This document shows positions 1-7,699 of a DNA stretch of 64,000 nucleotides, one piece after another (position 1 is the first letter of the stretch; the number at the start of each line of letters is the position of its first letter). Position numbers and translations under genes: made by a program. The stretch is from JAFNAG01 sp963739235 (lineage in GTDB: Bacteria; Acidobacteriota; UBA6911), in the NCBI GenBank assembly GCA_963739235.1, contig CAVTZY010000033.1, positions 62,001 through 126,000 on the forward strand. The letters are read 5' to 3'. A model generated the notes under the pieces. That model was given only the letters and a program-made list of their open reading frames with translations. It made no database searches and was not told the DNA's origin.

Positions 1-494
1 TGGCACGGTACCTCGACATCCTGGTGGATCTCCTGCTCGTGAGGCGAATCCAGCCTTGGACCCCCAACCTTTCGAAACGCCTCGTCCGCTCGCCCAAAGT
101 CTATGTGCGCGACAGCGGAATCGTTCATGCGCTTCTTGGTATACCGGGGCACGAGCAATTGGTTGGCCACCCAATTGTCGGTCCAAGTTGGGAAGGCTTC
201 GTGATCGAGAACCTTATCTCGGCCGCTCCTGCGGGCGCGAACCTATGGTTCTACCGCACATCTGCTGGAGCTGAGATCGATCTGCTGATGGAACTCGGGC
301 CAAACAAGCTGTGGGCCGTAGAAGTGAAACGATCGCTCAGCAATCCGCACCCGACCAAGGGCTTCCATTTGGCCTGCGAGGACGTGAAGGCGACCCGCCG
401 CCTGGTCGTGTATCCCGGGGAAGAGCAATATCGTATCGATCCATTAACAGAGGTTGTGTCCTTACCCGCCTTGCTGAAAACTGGTTACGAGTAA
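1..494 (+). CDS. DUF4143-family AAA+ ATPase, C-terminal part (cut by window edge)
   Basis: The frame is open from the first bases and ends at a TAA at 492-494, so the gene starts upstream of the window. The visible part is the C-terminal DUF4143 domain of AAA_14-type ATPases: a segment around PNLSKRLVRSPKVYVRDSGI, then a nuclease-fold-like core with EIDLL and WAVEVK, as in restriction-like folds. Family members are P-loop ATPases of uncertain function, often found among toxin-antitoxin and mobile genes. A full-length relative lies at 58532-59764 and shares the NLSKRLVxxPKV segment. The Walker motifs lie outside the window. The GTG at 24 is only an internal codon. Confidence 0.85.
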   Translation, partial: ARYLDILVDLLLVRRIQPWTPNLSKRLVRSPKVYVRDSGIVHALLGIPGHEQLVGHPIVGPSWEGFVIENLISAAPAGANLWFYRTSAGAEIDLLMELGPNKLWAVEVKRSLSNPHPTKGFHLACEDVKATRRLVVYPGEEQYRIDPLTEVVSLPALLKTGYE

Positions 495-872
495 GAACCG
501 CCAAACAGTTGCCTGGTCCTGAATTTCTCAACCCTTCGGCGTCGTCTTTAACCAAAACCAATGCAGACGCCAAGGGGGCGCGAGCACGTCGAGAACCGCA
601 TTGTGCGGATGTAGCGGAATCAGGTTTTCAGGTCAGTGGTCAAGGCAGGTGGCCTGATAATCACAGGCAAACTCTGGCGAGCCGGCCCGGAACTGGCATC
701 CATTGAGCCTGCGCTGCCTGGAAACAGGGCGGATCTTCAATGGCTGGTGGCGCTGCTTCGATAACTACGTGCAAACCGTAGCGGCCGAAGCCGCGGTAAG
801 CGAACCGGTGGAACAGCTGGGTTGATTTCGACGATCACAATCGCACGATTTAATTTTCCAGGCTTGGTCCCG
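495..872. other. Intergenic, no gene recognised
   Basis: There is no convincing gene here. A short plus-strand frame ending near 825 reads GRIFNGWWRCFDNYVQT and then stops. It could be the tail of a decayed gene, but I do not recognise the family. Confidence 0.4.
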
Positions 873-3347
873 TCACCGTTTCACGGTGGGGGCTCTCGTT
901 GTACGGCTGTTGGCCAGCCGGTAGACTTCACTTCCGGCCAGCAGGAGGGCGCCGACGGCGAACGGTTCTGTGTGCCGGGGATCAAATCCGTGCGGCGCAG
1001 CGCCGATCGGCTGCACGTGTTCGAGCTTTCCTTCCGGGGTCACACACGAAGCGAGTGCATTCCAGGCGAACCGCACGGCGGGTTCGACACGCTTGCGATC
1101 GAGCAGGCCGTGATTCAATCCCCAGGCCAGCCCATAAGCCAGGAACGAACTGCCGCTGGTCTCGCGCGCCGTATGCGCGGCCGGATCAAGCAGACCAGCG
1201 CGCCAGAGCCCGTCTGCCTGCTGTGCGGCAATAGCCGCCTTGGCCATGGCGAGGTAAAGTTTGCGATATCGAGGATAATCAGGATGATCTTTGGGGAAGT
1301 GTTCGAGCACGCGGCACAGCCCGCCGAACACCCAACCGTTGCCGCGCGCCCAGTGAATCGTGCGTCCGTTGGGCTCGCGTAGATCGAGGAACGACTCGTC
1401 GCGGTAGTACAGACCGACCGCCGGCTGGAAGAGCCGCTCCGTCGTTGCCCACCACTCCCGGTTCATGAAGTCGAGGTAGCGGCGGTCTCCCGTGGCTTCC
1501 CACATCAGCAGCCACGACATCGGCGCCATAAACAGGGCATCGCACCACGTCCAGCGCTCCTGGCTTTTGGGCGGATCCCAATCCATCGAGACCTTTGAGG
1601 GTTGCGCGAGAATGGCGTCGAGCCGCTTCCTGGACGGTTCGAGCATCTTGGCGTCGTGCCCGCGTTGATACATTTCGAGATAAGCCTGGACGACGCAATA
1701 GTCGTCCGCGTGATACAGCCTGTTGTGCGGCTCCCATTGGTTGGCGTCGCCTCGCTCGAACATCGCCTGCAGGTATCGCCGGTCGGGGGCAATCAGGTCC
1801 AGGGCCAGCGTGCCGATGTAGAACGGGGCAACCTCCCAGCCGCGCGGATTCCTTTGCGATGGATCCGGGAAATTGGCGAGTTGCCAATCGGCAACGCGTT
1901 CCATCAGAGCCAGAACCTCCCCGGCCGTGACGGCGCGGTCGAGCAGGTCAGGGGAGGAGGACTCGGCGCGCGTCTGTGTGAGCGCCGCGAGGCGGCTGGC
2001 ATTAGGGCTCCAAATCAATGTGCCGATTTGAGTCGGCGACACCGAAGGCGCCGATTTGTCATTGCCGTCGAGTTGCGCGACATTCTGGACAAGCATATGG
2101 ACCTGCAGGAAACGATTCCAGGCAACAGGATCGCACGAGGGTTCCCATGCCCCGACCGGAGTGCGGGTAAGCTCCATGTCCTTCCACGTTGCCGCGGCCG
2201 GGCTGTCGAGCGACGAGGCGACGATGCGGCCGCCGCGCAGATCGTCGCGATAGATCAGGTGAATGGCAGGAAGTTCCAGGAGCAGGATTGCTCGGGAGAT
2301 GGGCGGACGCTTCGTGCCGGTGTCGGCAAGCGAGAAAGTGGCCGAACGGGTTGGCCCGGGGATTACTCTCCACGCTTTGCCGTCGCTATAAACGATCTGG
2401 AACTGTGGCGGCGCTCCTTTTGCCGGCGACCAGTATGTGGCGATGTAAGGCCGGCCTCCATTATCAACGGCTACCCAGGGCGAATTCATCAGGTTGCTGT
2501 TTTGCGGAATACGCACCGCGTATTCCGCCGTGGCGGCGGTGATCGGAACCTGGCAGGGCAAGCCGTCACTCTTGGTCCAGGTATTGCCGCCGTCTGTGGA
2601 CCGGGCATAGGCAAGATCGTGATTGCTGGCGACGTCGGCGGAATCGCGCCAATTCCACGCGAGATGCAGCACGCGCCTGGGATCAATCGCCATGCCCCAG
2701 TAGGGGCTGCGCCGACCTTCCCCGTCAATGAGATTTGACTGCACCTGAGTCCACTTGCGCGCAACGGTCGAGTATCGGTTGAGCACGAGCGCGCCCCGGC
2801 CCGACTCGCCGTCGCGGAACAGGAAAAAGAGATCGCCGTCCGGCGCACGAAAAAACTGCGGGTACGTGACCGTCGCCTCGCGTTGGCCCGTCATCGTCAT
2901 TTTCGAGCCAAGCTCGAGGGATCCCGCGGCGACCGAGCGCGCATAATTGAGCGGGTTGCCGTGGTGGTCCCATGCGACATGGAGGAAACCGGCTCCATCG
3001 ACAACGAGGCTGATCGAGTTGTGAGCGTCGCTGACGTTCCCCCGATATGAAGTCCGGCGAGTCTCCCAAACGTCCGACCCCAGCGCACGCCTGGCAAGCA
3101 CCATGTATCCATGGGCGTCATAGAACGCGGCGTATTGAGTGCGACTGTGCGTGAACAGGGACTGCCGGACGTTTGCCACGACATTGATCGAGCTGCCGGC
3201 CCATGCTTTATCCGCAATTGGCAGATAGCGGGCGTTGGTGCCCGATCCGGGCTCGATGGCAGGGGCTCGGGCGCCGAATGCCTCGCCACAGAGGAAGGCG
3301 GTGAATAGGAAAACACGAAGAGGAAGCGTCCCGGTTGTGATCAGCAT
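873..3347 (-). CDS. Secreted BNR_4 domain fused to GH88/GH105-type unsaturated glycuronyl hydrolase
   Basis: This 824-residue protein begins with a signal peptide (hydrophobic stretch to AFG-A, about residue 25). Residues about 40-450 look like a BNR_4 beta-propeller, with HNSISLVVDGAGFLHVAWDH as the signature stretch. Residues about 480-810 are an alpha/alpha-barrel of the GH88/GH105 type, with RWTWCDALFMAP holding the likely catalytic Asp and HWARGNGWVFGG lining the active site. GH105 enzymes remove the unsaturated uronic acid left by polysaccharide lyases (for example on rhamnogalacturonan), so the protein probably acts on pectin- or glycosaminoglycan-like oligosaccharides outside the cytoplasm. 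It stands alone without neighbouring lyases. Substrate is inferred from the family only. Confidence 0.88.
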   Translation of the reverse strand: MLITTGTLPLRVFLFTAFLCGEAFGARAPAIEPGSGTNARYLPIADKAWAGSSINVVANVRQSLFTHSRTQYAAFYDAHGYMVLARRALGSDVWETRRTSYRGNVSDAHNSISLVVDGAGFLHVAWDHHGNPLNYARSVAAGSLELGSKMTMTGQREATVTYPQFFRAPDGDLFFLFRDGESGRGALVLNRYSTVARKWTQVQSNLIDGEGRRSPYWGMAIDPRRVLHLAWNWRDSADVASNHDLAYARSTDGGNTWTKSDGLPCQVPITAATAEYAVRIPQNSNLMNSPWVAVDNGGRPYIATYWSPAKGAPPQFQIVYSDGKAWRVIPGPTRSATFSLADTGTKRPPISRAILLLELPAIHLIYRDDLRGGRIVASSLDSPAAATWKDMELTRTPVGAWEPSCDPVAWNRFLQVHMLVQNVAQLDGNDKSAPSVSPTQIGTLIWSPNASRLAALTQTRAESSSPDLLDRAVTAGEVLALMERVADWQLANFPDPSQRNPRGWEVAPFYIGTLALDLIAPDRRYLQAMFERGDANQWEPHNRLYHADDYCVVQAYLEMYQRGHDAKMLEPSRKRLDAILAQPSKVSMDWDPPKSQERWTWCDALFMAPMSWLLMWEATGDRRYLDFMNREWWATTERLFQPAVGLYYRDESFLDLREPNGRTIHWARGNGWVFGGLCRVLEHFPKDHPDYPRYRKLYLAMAKAAIAAQQADGLWRAGLLDPAAHTARETSGSSFLAYGLAWGLNHGLLDRKRVEPAVRFAWNALASCVTPEGKLEHVQPIGAAPHGFDPRHTEPFAVGALLLAGSEVYRLANSRTTRAPTVKR

Positions 3348-3834
3348 GATGCCTCCCTTCAGAAATCGGTGCCGGACAAAATGGTATTAAATTAATCCCA
3401 AATCAATAAAATTAGCAGCCACGAATTTCATGAAGTTCACGAAATCTTCTCTATTTCAATTGGATGCTCTTGTTCAATCTATCTCCTACTTGTGCTCTCT
3501 TCCCGAAAGGCATCTACTTCCAATGTGTCCGCCACCAAGTTGAGGCCGGCTGGATCAATGCCCGCGCGGAGCCCCAACGGGCGTGCTTAATAATAGTCAA
3601 ATGCTTTTTCCTGTTGGGCAGATCATACGACGGGTCGCTGACAAGAGTATGCGGAATTCTTTCTTCATGCAGGCAAGCGGGCGAATTTTGAGCAGGGATC
3701 GGAGACAAAAGGAGTAAGCGGGCTGGAGAGGCGCCCTGCGAGGTCGCCGGATGCCGCTCCATCCCGCTTCAGGCACGGACGCAAGCATACCTCCCCCTGT
3801 GCGGCGCCCGCCGGCTCGCGCAGCGGAGCATAGG
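3348..3834. other. Intergenic, no gene recognised
   Basis: This stretch lies between the GH105 gene start and the IS91-type remnant. An AT-rich part at 3370-3480 could hold the promoter of the GH105 gene. I see no supported gene. Confidence 0.4.
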
Positions 3835-4321
3835 GGGGAGCGCCTCGACCCTATTCGGGTGGGTTCCAACCGCTCATCGAGGTCGTCGAAGGCAATAACC
3901 GCAGGGTCATGGTGTACAGATCTCTCGGGGGCTGGAGGCGGAGGGCGCTCGGGGCGGTCCCACCGTTTGAGGTGGCGCAGGATGCTCTCGATGACGGGGG
4001 CGCTGTCGATCAGGCTGATGATCTTGGGCGCGCCGCCGCAACGCGGGCAAATCAGAGGGTCCGCTTCGTACACCTTCTTGATAAGCCGCACCCAGGAGCG
4101 CCTCAACCGGCGCGCGCAGGCATCGGCGCAACAGGGATGTTGCGCCGACGATTCGAGCGCACCAACGAGCCTTCGGGAGAAACCAATCCATCCCTGATTA
4201 GGTTGTGAATATGGGGATGGAACCGGATGGGATCGTCGCCATAGGTTTGCAGGGAGGCGATCATGCCGGGAAGTCCGCGGCGATCCGCGGCGCCATCCTG
4301 GAAAAGCTCCTTGATTGGCAT
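3835..4321 (-). pseudogene. IS91-family transposase remnant
   Basis: Two transposase pieces lie in different minus-strand frames. From 4321 down to about 4185 the frame reads MIASLQTYGDDPIRFHPHIH, matching the HUH-type core of IS91/IS801 transposases, where a similar QTFGD...HPHxH segment carries the metal-binding histidines. From about 4100 down to about 3840 another frame reads KVYEADPLICPRCGG and then VIESILRHLKRWDRP, the C-terminal zinc-binding end of the same family. The part between is missing and the start is absent, so the element is dead. It ends only a few bases upstream of the toxin-antitoxin operator. Confidence 0.8.
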
Positions 4322-4325
4322 GTTT

Positions 4326-4345
4326 TATCATGATTTGGTATGATA
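4326..4345. promoter_or_regulatory. Probable operator of the relBE-type operon
   Basis: An inverted repeat TATCAT-N8-ATGATA lies 19 bp upstream of the antitoxin start. RelB-type antitoxins bind such palindromes to repress their own operon. The role is inferred from position and symmetry. Confidence 0.5.
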
Positions 4346-4364
4346 CAACATGAAAGGAATTGCC

Positions 4365-4595
4365 ATGAAAACCGAGCCCTTCGCCACGAAGCTCCCCTCC
4401 GATCTCACCGCACAACTGGACTCCGTCTGCAAGAAGCTGGGGCTGCGAAAGAACTTCGTCCTCGAAGCCGCCTTGAGAGAAAAACTTGAAGATCTGCTCG
4501 ATGCTGAGGACCTCCGAGAAGCAATGGGCGAAGCCACGGGCTTTCACGCCTGGGATGATATAAAGAAAGAAGCGCGCCGGGGTGGCAAGAAGTGA
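4365..4595 (+). CDS. RelB/ParD-like antitoxin (ribbon-helix-helix)
   Basis: A 76-residue acidic protein. The first 45 residues (FATKLPSDLTAQLDSVCKKL, then RKNFVLEAALREKLE) have the spacing of a ribbon-helix-helix DNA-binding domain. The C-terminal part (EDLREAMGEATGFHAWDDIK) would wrap the toxin. I chose the ATG at 4365 because AAGGA sits eight bases upstream of it; an in-frame ATG at 4350 has no such site. The stop overlaps the GTG of the toxin gene (GTGA), so the two are translationally coupled. The complex probably represses its own operon through the palindrome at 4326-4345. Confidence 0.85.
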   Translation: MKTEPFATKLPSDLTAQLDSVCKKLGLRKNFVLEAALREKLEDLLDAEDLREAMGEATGFHAWDDIKKEARRGGKK

Positions 4596-4852
4596 CTTAT
4601 GAGGTTGAGTTGGAAACCCGGGCGAGACGTGAATACCGCGATCTGCCAACCCAGGCTCGTGAGCAGGTCTCCGATGCCATCGACGACCTCCACATGGATC
4701 CTCGGCCGCCCGGATGCAAAAAACTTGTTGGGGGCAACGGGTTTCGCGTGCGGACCGGCGACTACCGCATCCTTTACACCGTCGATGACAATTTACATCT
4801 TGTGCGGATTTATAGGATCGGCCATCGTCGTGAGGTCTATCGCCGCCACTAA
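4592..4852 (+). CDS. RelE/ParE-family toxin
   Basis: An 86-residue basic protein with the RelE fold signature: RARREYRDLP near the N-terminus, then RVRTGDYRILYTVDD and a C-terminal IGHRREVYRR. RelE toxins cut mRNA in the ribosomal A site, while ParE relatives poison gyrase; the conserved C-terminal Arg/Tyr residues favour an mRNA interferase, but this is inference. The GTG start overlaps the antitoxin stop. The pair sits between a dead IS91-type transposase and the tail of an unrelated amidohydrolase, so it was probably acquired or left behind by rearrangement. Confidence 0.88.
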   Translation: MTYEVELETRARREYRDLPTQAREQVSDAIDDLHMDPRPPGCKKLVGGNGFRVRTGDYRILYTVDDNLHLVRIYRIGHRREVYRRH

Positions 4853-4933
4853 ATCGATCCCGCGCTTGTCCGGGACGTCAAGGTCGACACCACCATCATG
4901 GGCGGCAAAATCATCTATCAAAGATCCAAGTAG
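4853..4933 (+). pseudogene. C-terminal scrap of an amidohydrolase-family protein
   Basis: Directly after the toxin stop, a frame reads LVRDVKVDTTIMGGKIIYQR and then stops. This is the typical last beta-strand pair of YtcJ-like metal-dependent amidohydrolases (VKVxxTxVGGKxVY). Nothing of the catalytic domain remains, so it is a relic of the gene disrupted when the toxin-antitoxin/IS91 region arrived. Confidence 0.6.
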
Positions 4934-4983
4934 ACTGAGTCAGGAAGAAATCGGAGTTTGAATTCATCGACAAATTGTAGTCG

Positions 4984-5568
4984 TCAGTTCCCTTCCCGCT
5001 TCTTGCGAGGCGGATTGGCTGCGGGCTTCGGGGCCGGCTGCATCTGGCCTTTGGCGGCGGGATTCTCTGCCTGACGCCGGAGCCGGGCACGCTCTTCGGG
5101 CGAAAGAGTGCTCCAGCGGCGGAAGTTCTCCAGGAAGCGCGCGCGCTCGGCGGGGCTCATTTGGAGGAAGCGGCGATAGTTACTTCTCATCTCCTGCTGC
5201 TTCTGCTGAGGTAGCGACCTCCAGACCCGGTAGTTTTGTTCCAGGCTCTTGCGCTCTGCCGGCGTGAGCTTCTGGTAGTCGGCAAAATTGCCCAGGATCA
5301 GTTTCCTTTCCTGCGGGCTCATCTTCTGAAATTGCTGCAGCTGGTCGCCGATTTCCTTCTGCTGTTGCAGCGTCAGCTTCATGTAGGCACTGTACCGCTC
5401 TCGCAGGGCTTCCTTCTGCGCCGGAGTCAATCGACTCCACTCTTCCTCCGGGGTGGCAGGCGGTTGTTGAGCCACAGCTGCCGGGATAGCACTGATCAGA
5501 AGCATGATAAAAAGCAGCCCGGCAAAGGTACGAAAATAGTGTTTATTTGTTTGGCGTTTTGTTCGCAT
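4984..5568 (-). CDS. Secreted DUF3106 protein
   Basis: A 194-residue protein. A signal peptide (hydrophobic LLFIMLLISAIPAAVAQQ) is followed by five or six short helical repeats of the form L(S/T)PxxRxxxxxxFxxWxxL, the DUF3106 pattern. The tail is rich in Pro, Lys and Arg. The function of DUF3106 is unknown; the Met/Gln/Arg-rich helices resemble periplasmic stress proteins of the Spy/CpxP kind, which is only a loose analogy. It is the last gene of a four-gene operon and its ATG overlaps the end of the preceding gene by 26 bases. An AGGAAAAG site precedes the start. Confidence 0.85.
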   Translation of the reverse strand: MRTKRQTNKHYFRTFAGLLFIMLLISAIPAAVAQQPPATPEEEWSRLTPAQKEALRERYSAYMKLTLQQQKEIGDQLQQFQKMSPQERKLILGNFADYQKLTPAERKSLEQNYRVWRSLPQQKQQEMRSNYRRFLQMSPAERARFLENFRRWSTLSPEERARLRRQAENPAAKGQMQPAPKPAANPPRKKREGN

Positions 5569-5845
5569 TGTCTTTTCCTACAGGCTTGGCCGACGTGCTG
5601 TTGCTGTTTTGGCTTGGCTTTTTGTCGGCCAGGAAGTCAAGGTATTGAATCTTCTCGAAATTTTGCAGCAACTCGAGCTTTTCCAGAATCTCCCGATGCT
5701 TGAGAATCTCTTTTTCCTCAGGCGTCAGTGCCGGAGGCTTTGGGGCCGGCGTAGTTTTGGGTGCCGGGTTCTGCTGTGGAAGCGCCATGGCCGGCAACAT
5801 GAGCGTCGGGGCCAGGGTCAGGATGATCATGAGGCGCTTGCGCAT
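5543..5845 (-). CDS. Small secreted protein of the ECF operon
   Basis: About 100 residues: a signal peptide ending near ALPQQ, a Pro/Ala/Lys linker, then KLELLQNFEKIQYLDFL and an Asn/Lys-rich tail. The same LxLLxxFxxIxxL pattern occurs in the C-terminal tail of the anti-sigma factor encoded just upstream, so the two may compete for a partner or form the same structure. I chose the ATG at 5845; a TTG at 5857 would overlap the anti-sigma stop. No named family was recognised. It lies between the anti-sigma and DUF3106 genes and is surely co-transcribed. Confidence 0.75.
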   Translation of the reverse strand: MRKRLMIILTLAPTLMLPAMALPQQNPAPKTTPAPKPPALTPEEKEILKHREILEKLELLQNFEKIQYLDFLADKKPSQNSNSTSAKPVGKDNANKTPNK

Positions 5846-5853
5846 TTTCACTC

Positions 5854-6378
5854 TCAACGGCGTCCGGTACTCACCGGACTCCCGATGGGAAGGTTATGGA
5901 TCACGTCAAAATCTTCCAGCAAATCGAGGTTTTCGATCACTCTCATGTCCTGCAACAGCGGCAAATTTTCGGCGATGCCGATTTCACTGATTGCCGCGTC
6001 CTGATTGGCAGGACCAGTTCGATGACTGCCGAGATAAATCCCCACCGTCAAGAGCAGGACAAGGCTTGCGGCCGCAGCGAGCTGGCGTTGCCAGCCCCAT
6101 GCCAGATAACGGCTGAGCCATCGATTGCCGCTACGCGCCTCGGCAGCCCGCTGCTGTCTATGCCGCTCCAGCCGGCTCCGAAAGCGCGCGGAGAGATCCG
6201 ATGCCGGCTCGACCTCCTCGTCGATTGCCGGAAGGATCTCGATTCGATCCAGGCGGCTCAACCGCGACGCGCAACTCGCGCACGAAGCCAAATGGCTTCT
6301 GACGGTGTGCGCCTCGGCACCGCTCAGCTTGCCGTCCAAAAACAACGCTAAAAAGCTTTGAGTTTCTTCGCAGTTCAT
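5854..6378 (-). CDS. Anti-sigma factor with zinc-finger (zf-HC2) domain
   Basis: The ATG at 6378 follows the sigma factor stop by one base (TGA-A-ATG), showing translational coupling. The first 40 residues (MNCEETQSFLALFLDGKLSG then HLASCASCASRLSRL) carry the HxxxCxxC motif of zinc-binding anti-sigma domains. An Arg-rich linker precedes one membrane helix (LAAAASLVLLLTVGIYLG, about residues 105-125). The tail outside the membrane contains ENLPLLQDMRVIENLDLLED, a repeated Leu-rich motif shared with the next gene product. It should hold the sigma factor at the membrane until an envelope signal arrives. Confidence 0.88.
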   Translation of the reverse strand: MNCEETQSFLALFLDGKLSGAEAHTVRSHLASCASCASRLSRLDRIEILPAIDEEVEPASDLSARFRSRLERHRQQRAAEARSGNRWLSRYLAWGWQRQLAAAASLVLLLTVGIYLGSHRTGPANQDAAISEIGIAENLPLLQDMRVIENLDLLEDFDVIHNLPIGSPVSTGRR

Positions 6379-6379
6379 T

Positions 6380-6991
6380 TCACAACAGCTCAGGCAGCAG
6401 AGGTCGAAGCCTCTCTGCCATGGCCTCCTTCGCCCTGTGGATAAGCGATTTAATTGCTTTTTCACTGACTCTCATCACCGCTGCTACTTCGGCGTACGAT
6501 AGTTCCTGGTACTTGTTGAGAATGAAAGCCAGGCGCTGGTTCTGCGGCAGCCCGTCCAGTGCCTGCCGCAAGGCCCTGACCACCGCAACTTGTTCCAACA
6601 TCTTGTCAGGACCGACTCTTGCTTCATCAGCCAGATCCATCGGTTTGCGTGGCGCATCTTTGGAACCATCGTCATCAAGCGATGTGTGGACAGCCCTGTA
6701 TTGTGGCCGGCGAATTTCGTTCAGGCAGACATTGGTGGCGATCCGGTACAGCCAGGTTGTGAATTTGGCTTCCGGCCGATAACTCGATGCCGAGTCGTTC
6801 ACCCGCAGAAACACTTCCTGCGCCATTTCCTCGGCGATCTCACGTCTGCGCACAAAACGATAGGCAAAATTCGTCACGGCCCGAATGTGCCGCGTGAAAA
6901 GGTCCTCAAAGGCCTCGAGGTCTCCCTCCTTAAACCGAAGCATGCGTACCGTGTCGGGATCCAACCCTTCCGGCCTGCTCTTTTCAGCCAT
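6380..6991 (-). CDS. ECF-type RNA polymerase sigma factor
   Basis: Regions are clear. Region 2 reads FEDLFTRHIRAVTNFAYRFV, then EEMAQEVFLRV and FTTWLYRIATNVCLNEIRR. Region 4 reads LPQNQRLAFILNKYQELSYA, then a helix-turn-helix VAAVMRVSEKAIKSLIHRAK. The frame is open to an ATG at 7162, but that start lies upstream of the promoter at 7124-7149. The ATG at 7117 is within about ten bases of the probable transcription start. The translation start is therefore more likely 7045 or, as given here, 6991, which begins close to the conserved region. It probably transcribes its own operon and the divergent gene at 7272. Confidence 0.9.
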   Translation of the reverse strand: MAEKSRPEGLDPDTVRMLRFKEGDLEAFEDLFTRHIRAVTNFAYRFVRRREIAEEMAQEVFLRVNDSASSYRPEAKFTTWLYRIATNVCLNEIRRPQYRAVHTSLDDDGSKDAPRKPMDLADEARVGPDKMLEQVAVVRALRQALDGLPQNQRLAFILNKYQELSYAEVAAVMRVSEKAIKSLIHRAKEAMAERLRPLLPELL

Positions 6992-7123
6992 GCTCAACCA
7001 GGGGCTCCATTTCAACAGTGCGTCCAACTCTCCTGCCTCCACCATATCGGCATAATCCCGGGCATCATTGAACCCCGATCCAACTGCCAGTCTGAGCGTG
7101 CGGCACTCCTTTCTCATATCCTT

Positions 7124-7150
7124 AAACACAGAGTTGGCAAAAAAGTTCCG
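7124..7150 (-). promoter_or_regulatory. Promoter of the sigma/anti-sigma operon (ECF-like)
   Basis: Read on the minus strand, CGGAACTTTTTT (7150 to 7139) is followed by TGTGTTT (7130 to 7124), with 14 bases between GGAAC and TGTGTTT. GGAAC is the classical -35 core of ECF sigma promoters. The divergent gene has the same sequence at identical spacing, so the operon is probably autoregulated. Confidence 0.7.
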
Positions 7151-7195
7151 TGAATGGGTCATTTCTTCTATGTGTCAACGCTCGCATATCCGCTG

Positions 7196-7222
7196 CGGAA
7201 CTTTTTTCCCGACATTGTGTTT
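7196..7222 (+). promoter_or_regulatory. ECF-like promoter of the heptad-repeat protein gene
   Basis: CGGAACTTTTTT at 7196-7207 is the exact inverted copy of the element at 7139-7150. TGTGTTT follows at 7216-7222, again 14 bases after GGAAC. The start codon of the downstream gene is 50 bases further on. Confidence 0.7.
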
Positions 7223-7271
7223 GATGGAGCGGACAGAGGGAAACACAACCAAAACGAAAAAGGAGAAAGCG

Positions 7272-7682
7272 ATGAAAATTCAGAAAACAATGGCCGCTGG
7301 AATCATTCTCACAGGAGCACTCATTACGGGAGGGTACACAGCTCGCGCCGGCCAATCCGGCGGTGATGTGCAGAAGGATCGCAAGGAGATCCGGGCCGAC
7401 AGACGCGACCTGAAAAATGATGTCCGGGATGTGAGGGCAGACAAGAAGGATGTGCGTGGCGATCATCGAGATCTGCAAGCCGACCGCAAAGATCTGAACC
7501 AGGACATCAAAAACAAGGCAGGCGCCGCGGAAATCAAGTCAGATCGAAGGGACATCCGCACTGACAAAAAGGACATCCGCAGCGACGTGCGCGATGTAAA
7601 ACAGGACAAGAGAGACATCCGTAACGACAAGATCGACCTGCGGCATGACGTGCGCGACCTCAAGCGCGACAAAAAGAAGTAG
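7272..7682 (+). CDS. Secreted charged heptad-repeat protein
   Basis: A 136-residue protein with a signal peptide (MAAGIILTGALITGGYTARA), then about 14 imperfect seven-residue repeats of the form D-R/K-x-D-I/L/V-R/K-x, for example DRRDLKN, DKKDVRG, DKRDIRN. One degenerate unit (KNKAGAAEI) breaks the series. The pattern predicts a long, very polar helix with one hydrophobic residue per heptad. An AGGAGA site lies seven bases before the ATG. It shares a promoter sequence with the divergent sigma operon, so it is the best candidate target of that sigma factor. No named family was recognised; an envelope-stress or ion-binding role is speculation. Confidence 0.8.
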   Translation: MKIQKTMAAGIILTGALITGGYTARAGQSGGDVQKDRKEIRADRRDLKNDVRDVRADKKDVRGDHRDLQADRKDLNQDIKNKAGAAEIKSDRRDIRTDKKDIRSDVRDVKQDKRDIRNDKIDLRHDVRDLKRDKKK

Positions 7683-7699
7683 ATTCACGGGACAGGCGC

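Noticed and set aside
1602..2738. 378-codon plus-strand open frame inside the GH105 gene
   Set aside because: The minus-strand protein has signal peptide and domain motifs throughout; this frame has none.
7045..7162. Upstream start at 7162 for the ECF sigma factor
   Set aside because: It would lie upstream of the inferred promoter (7124-7150), and the extra residues do not match the family.
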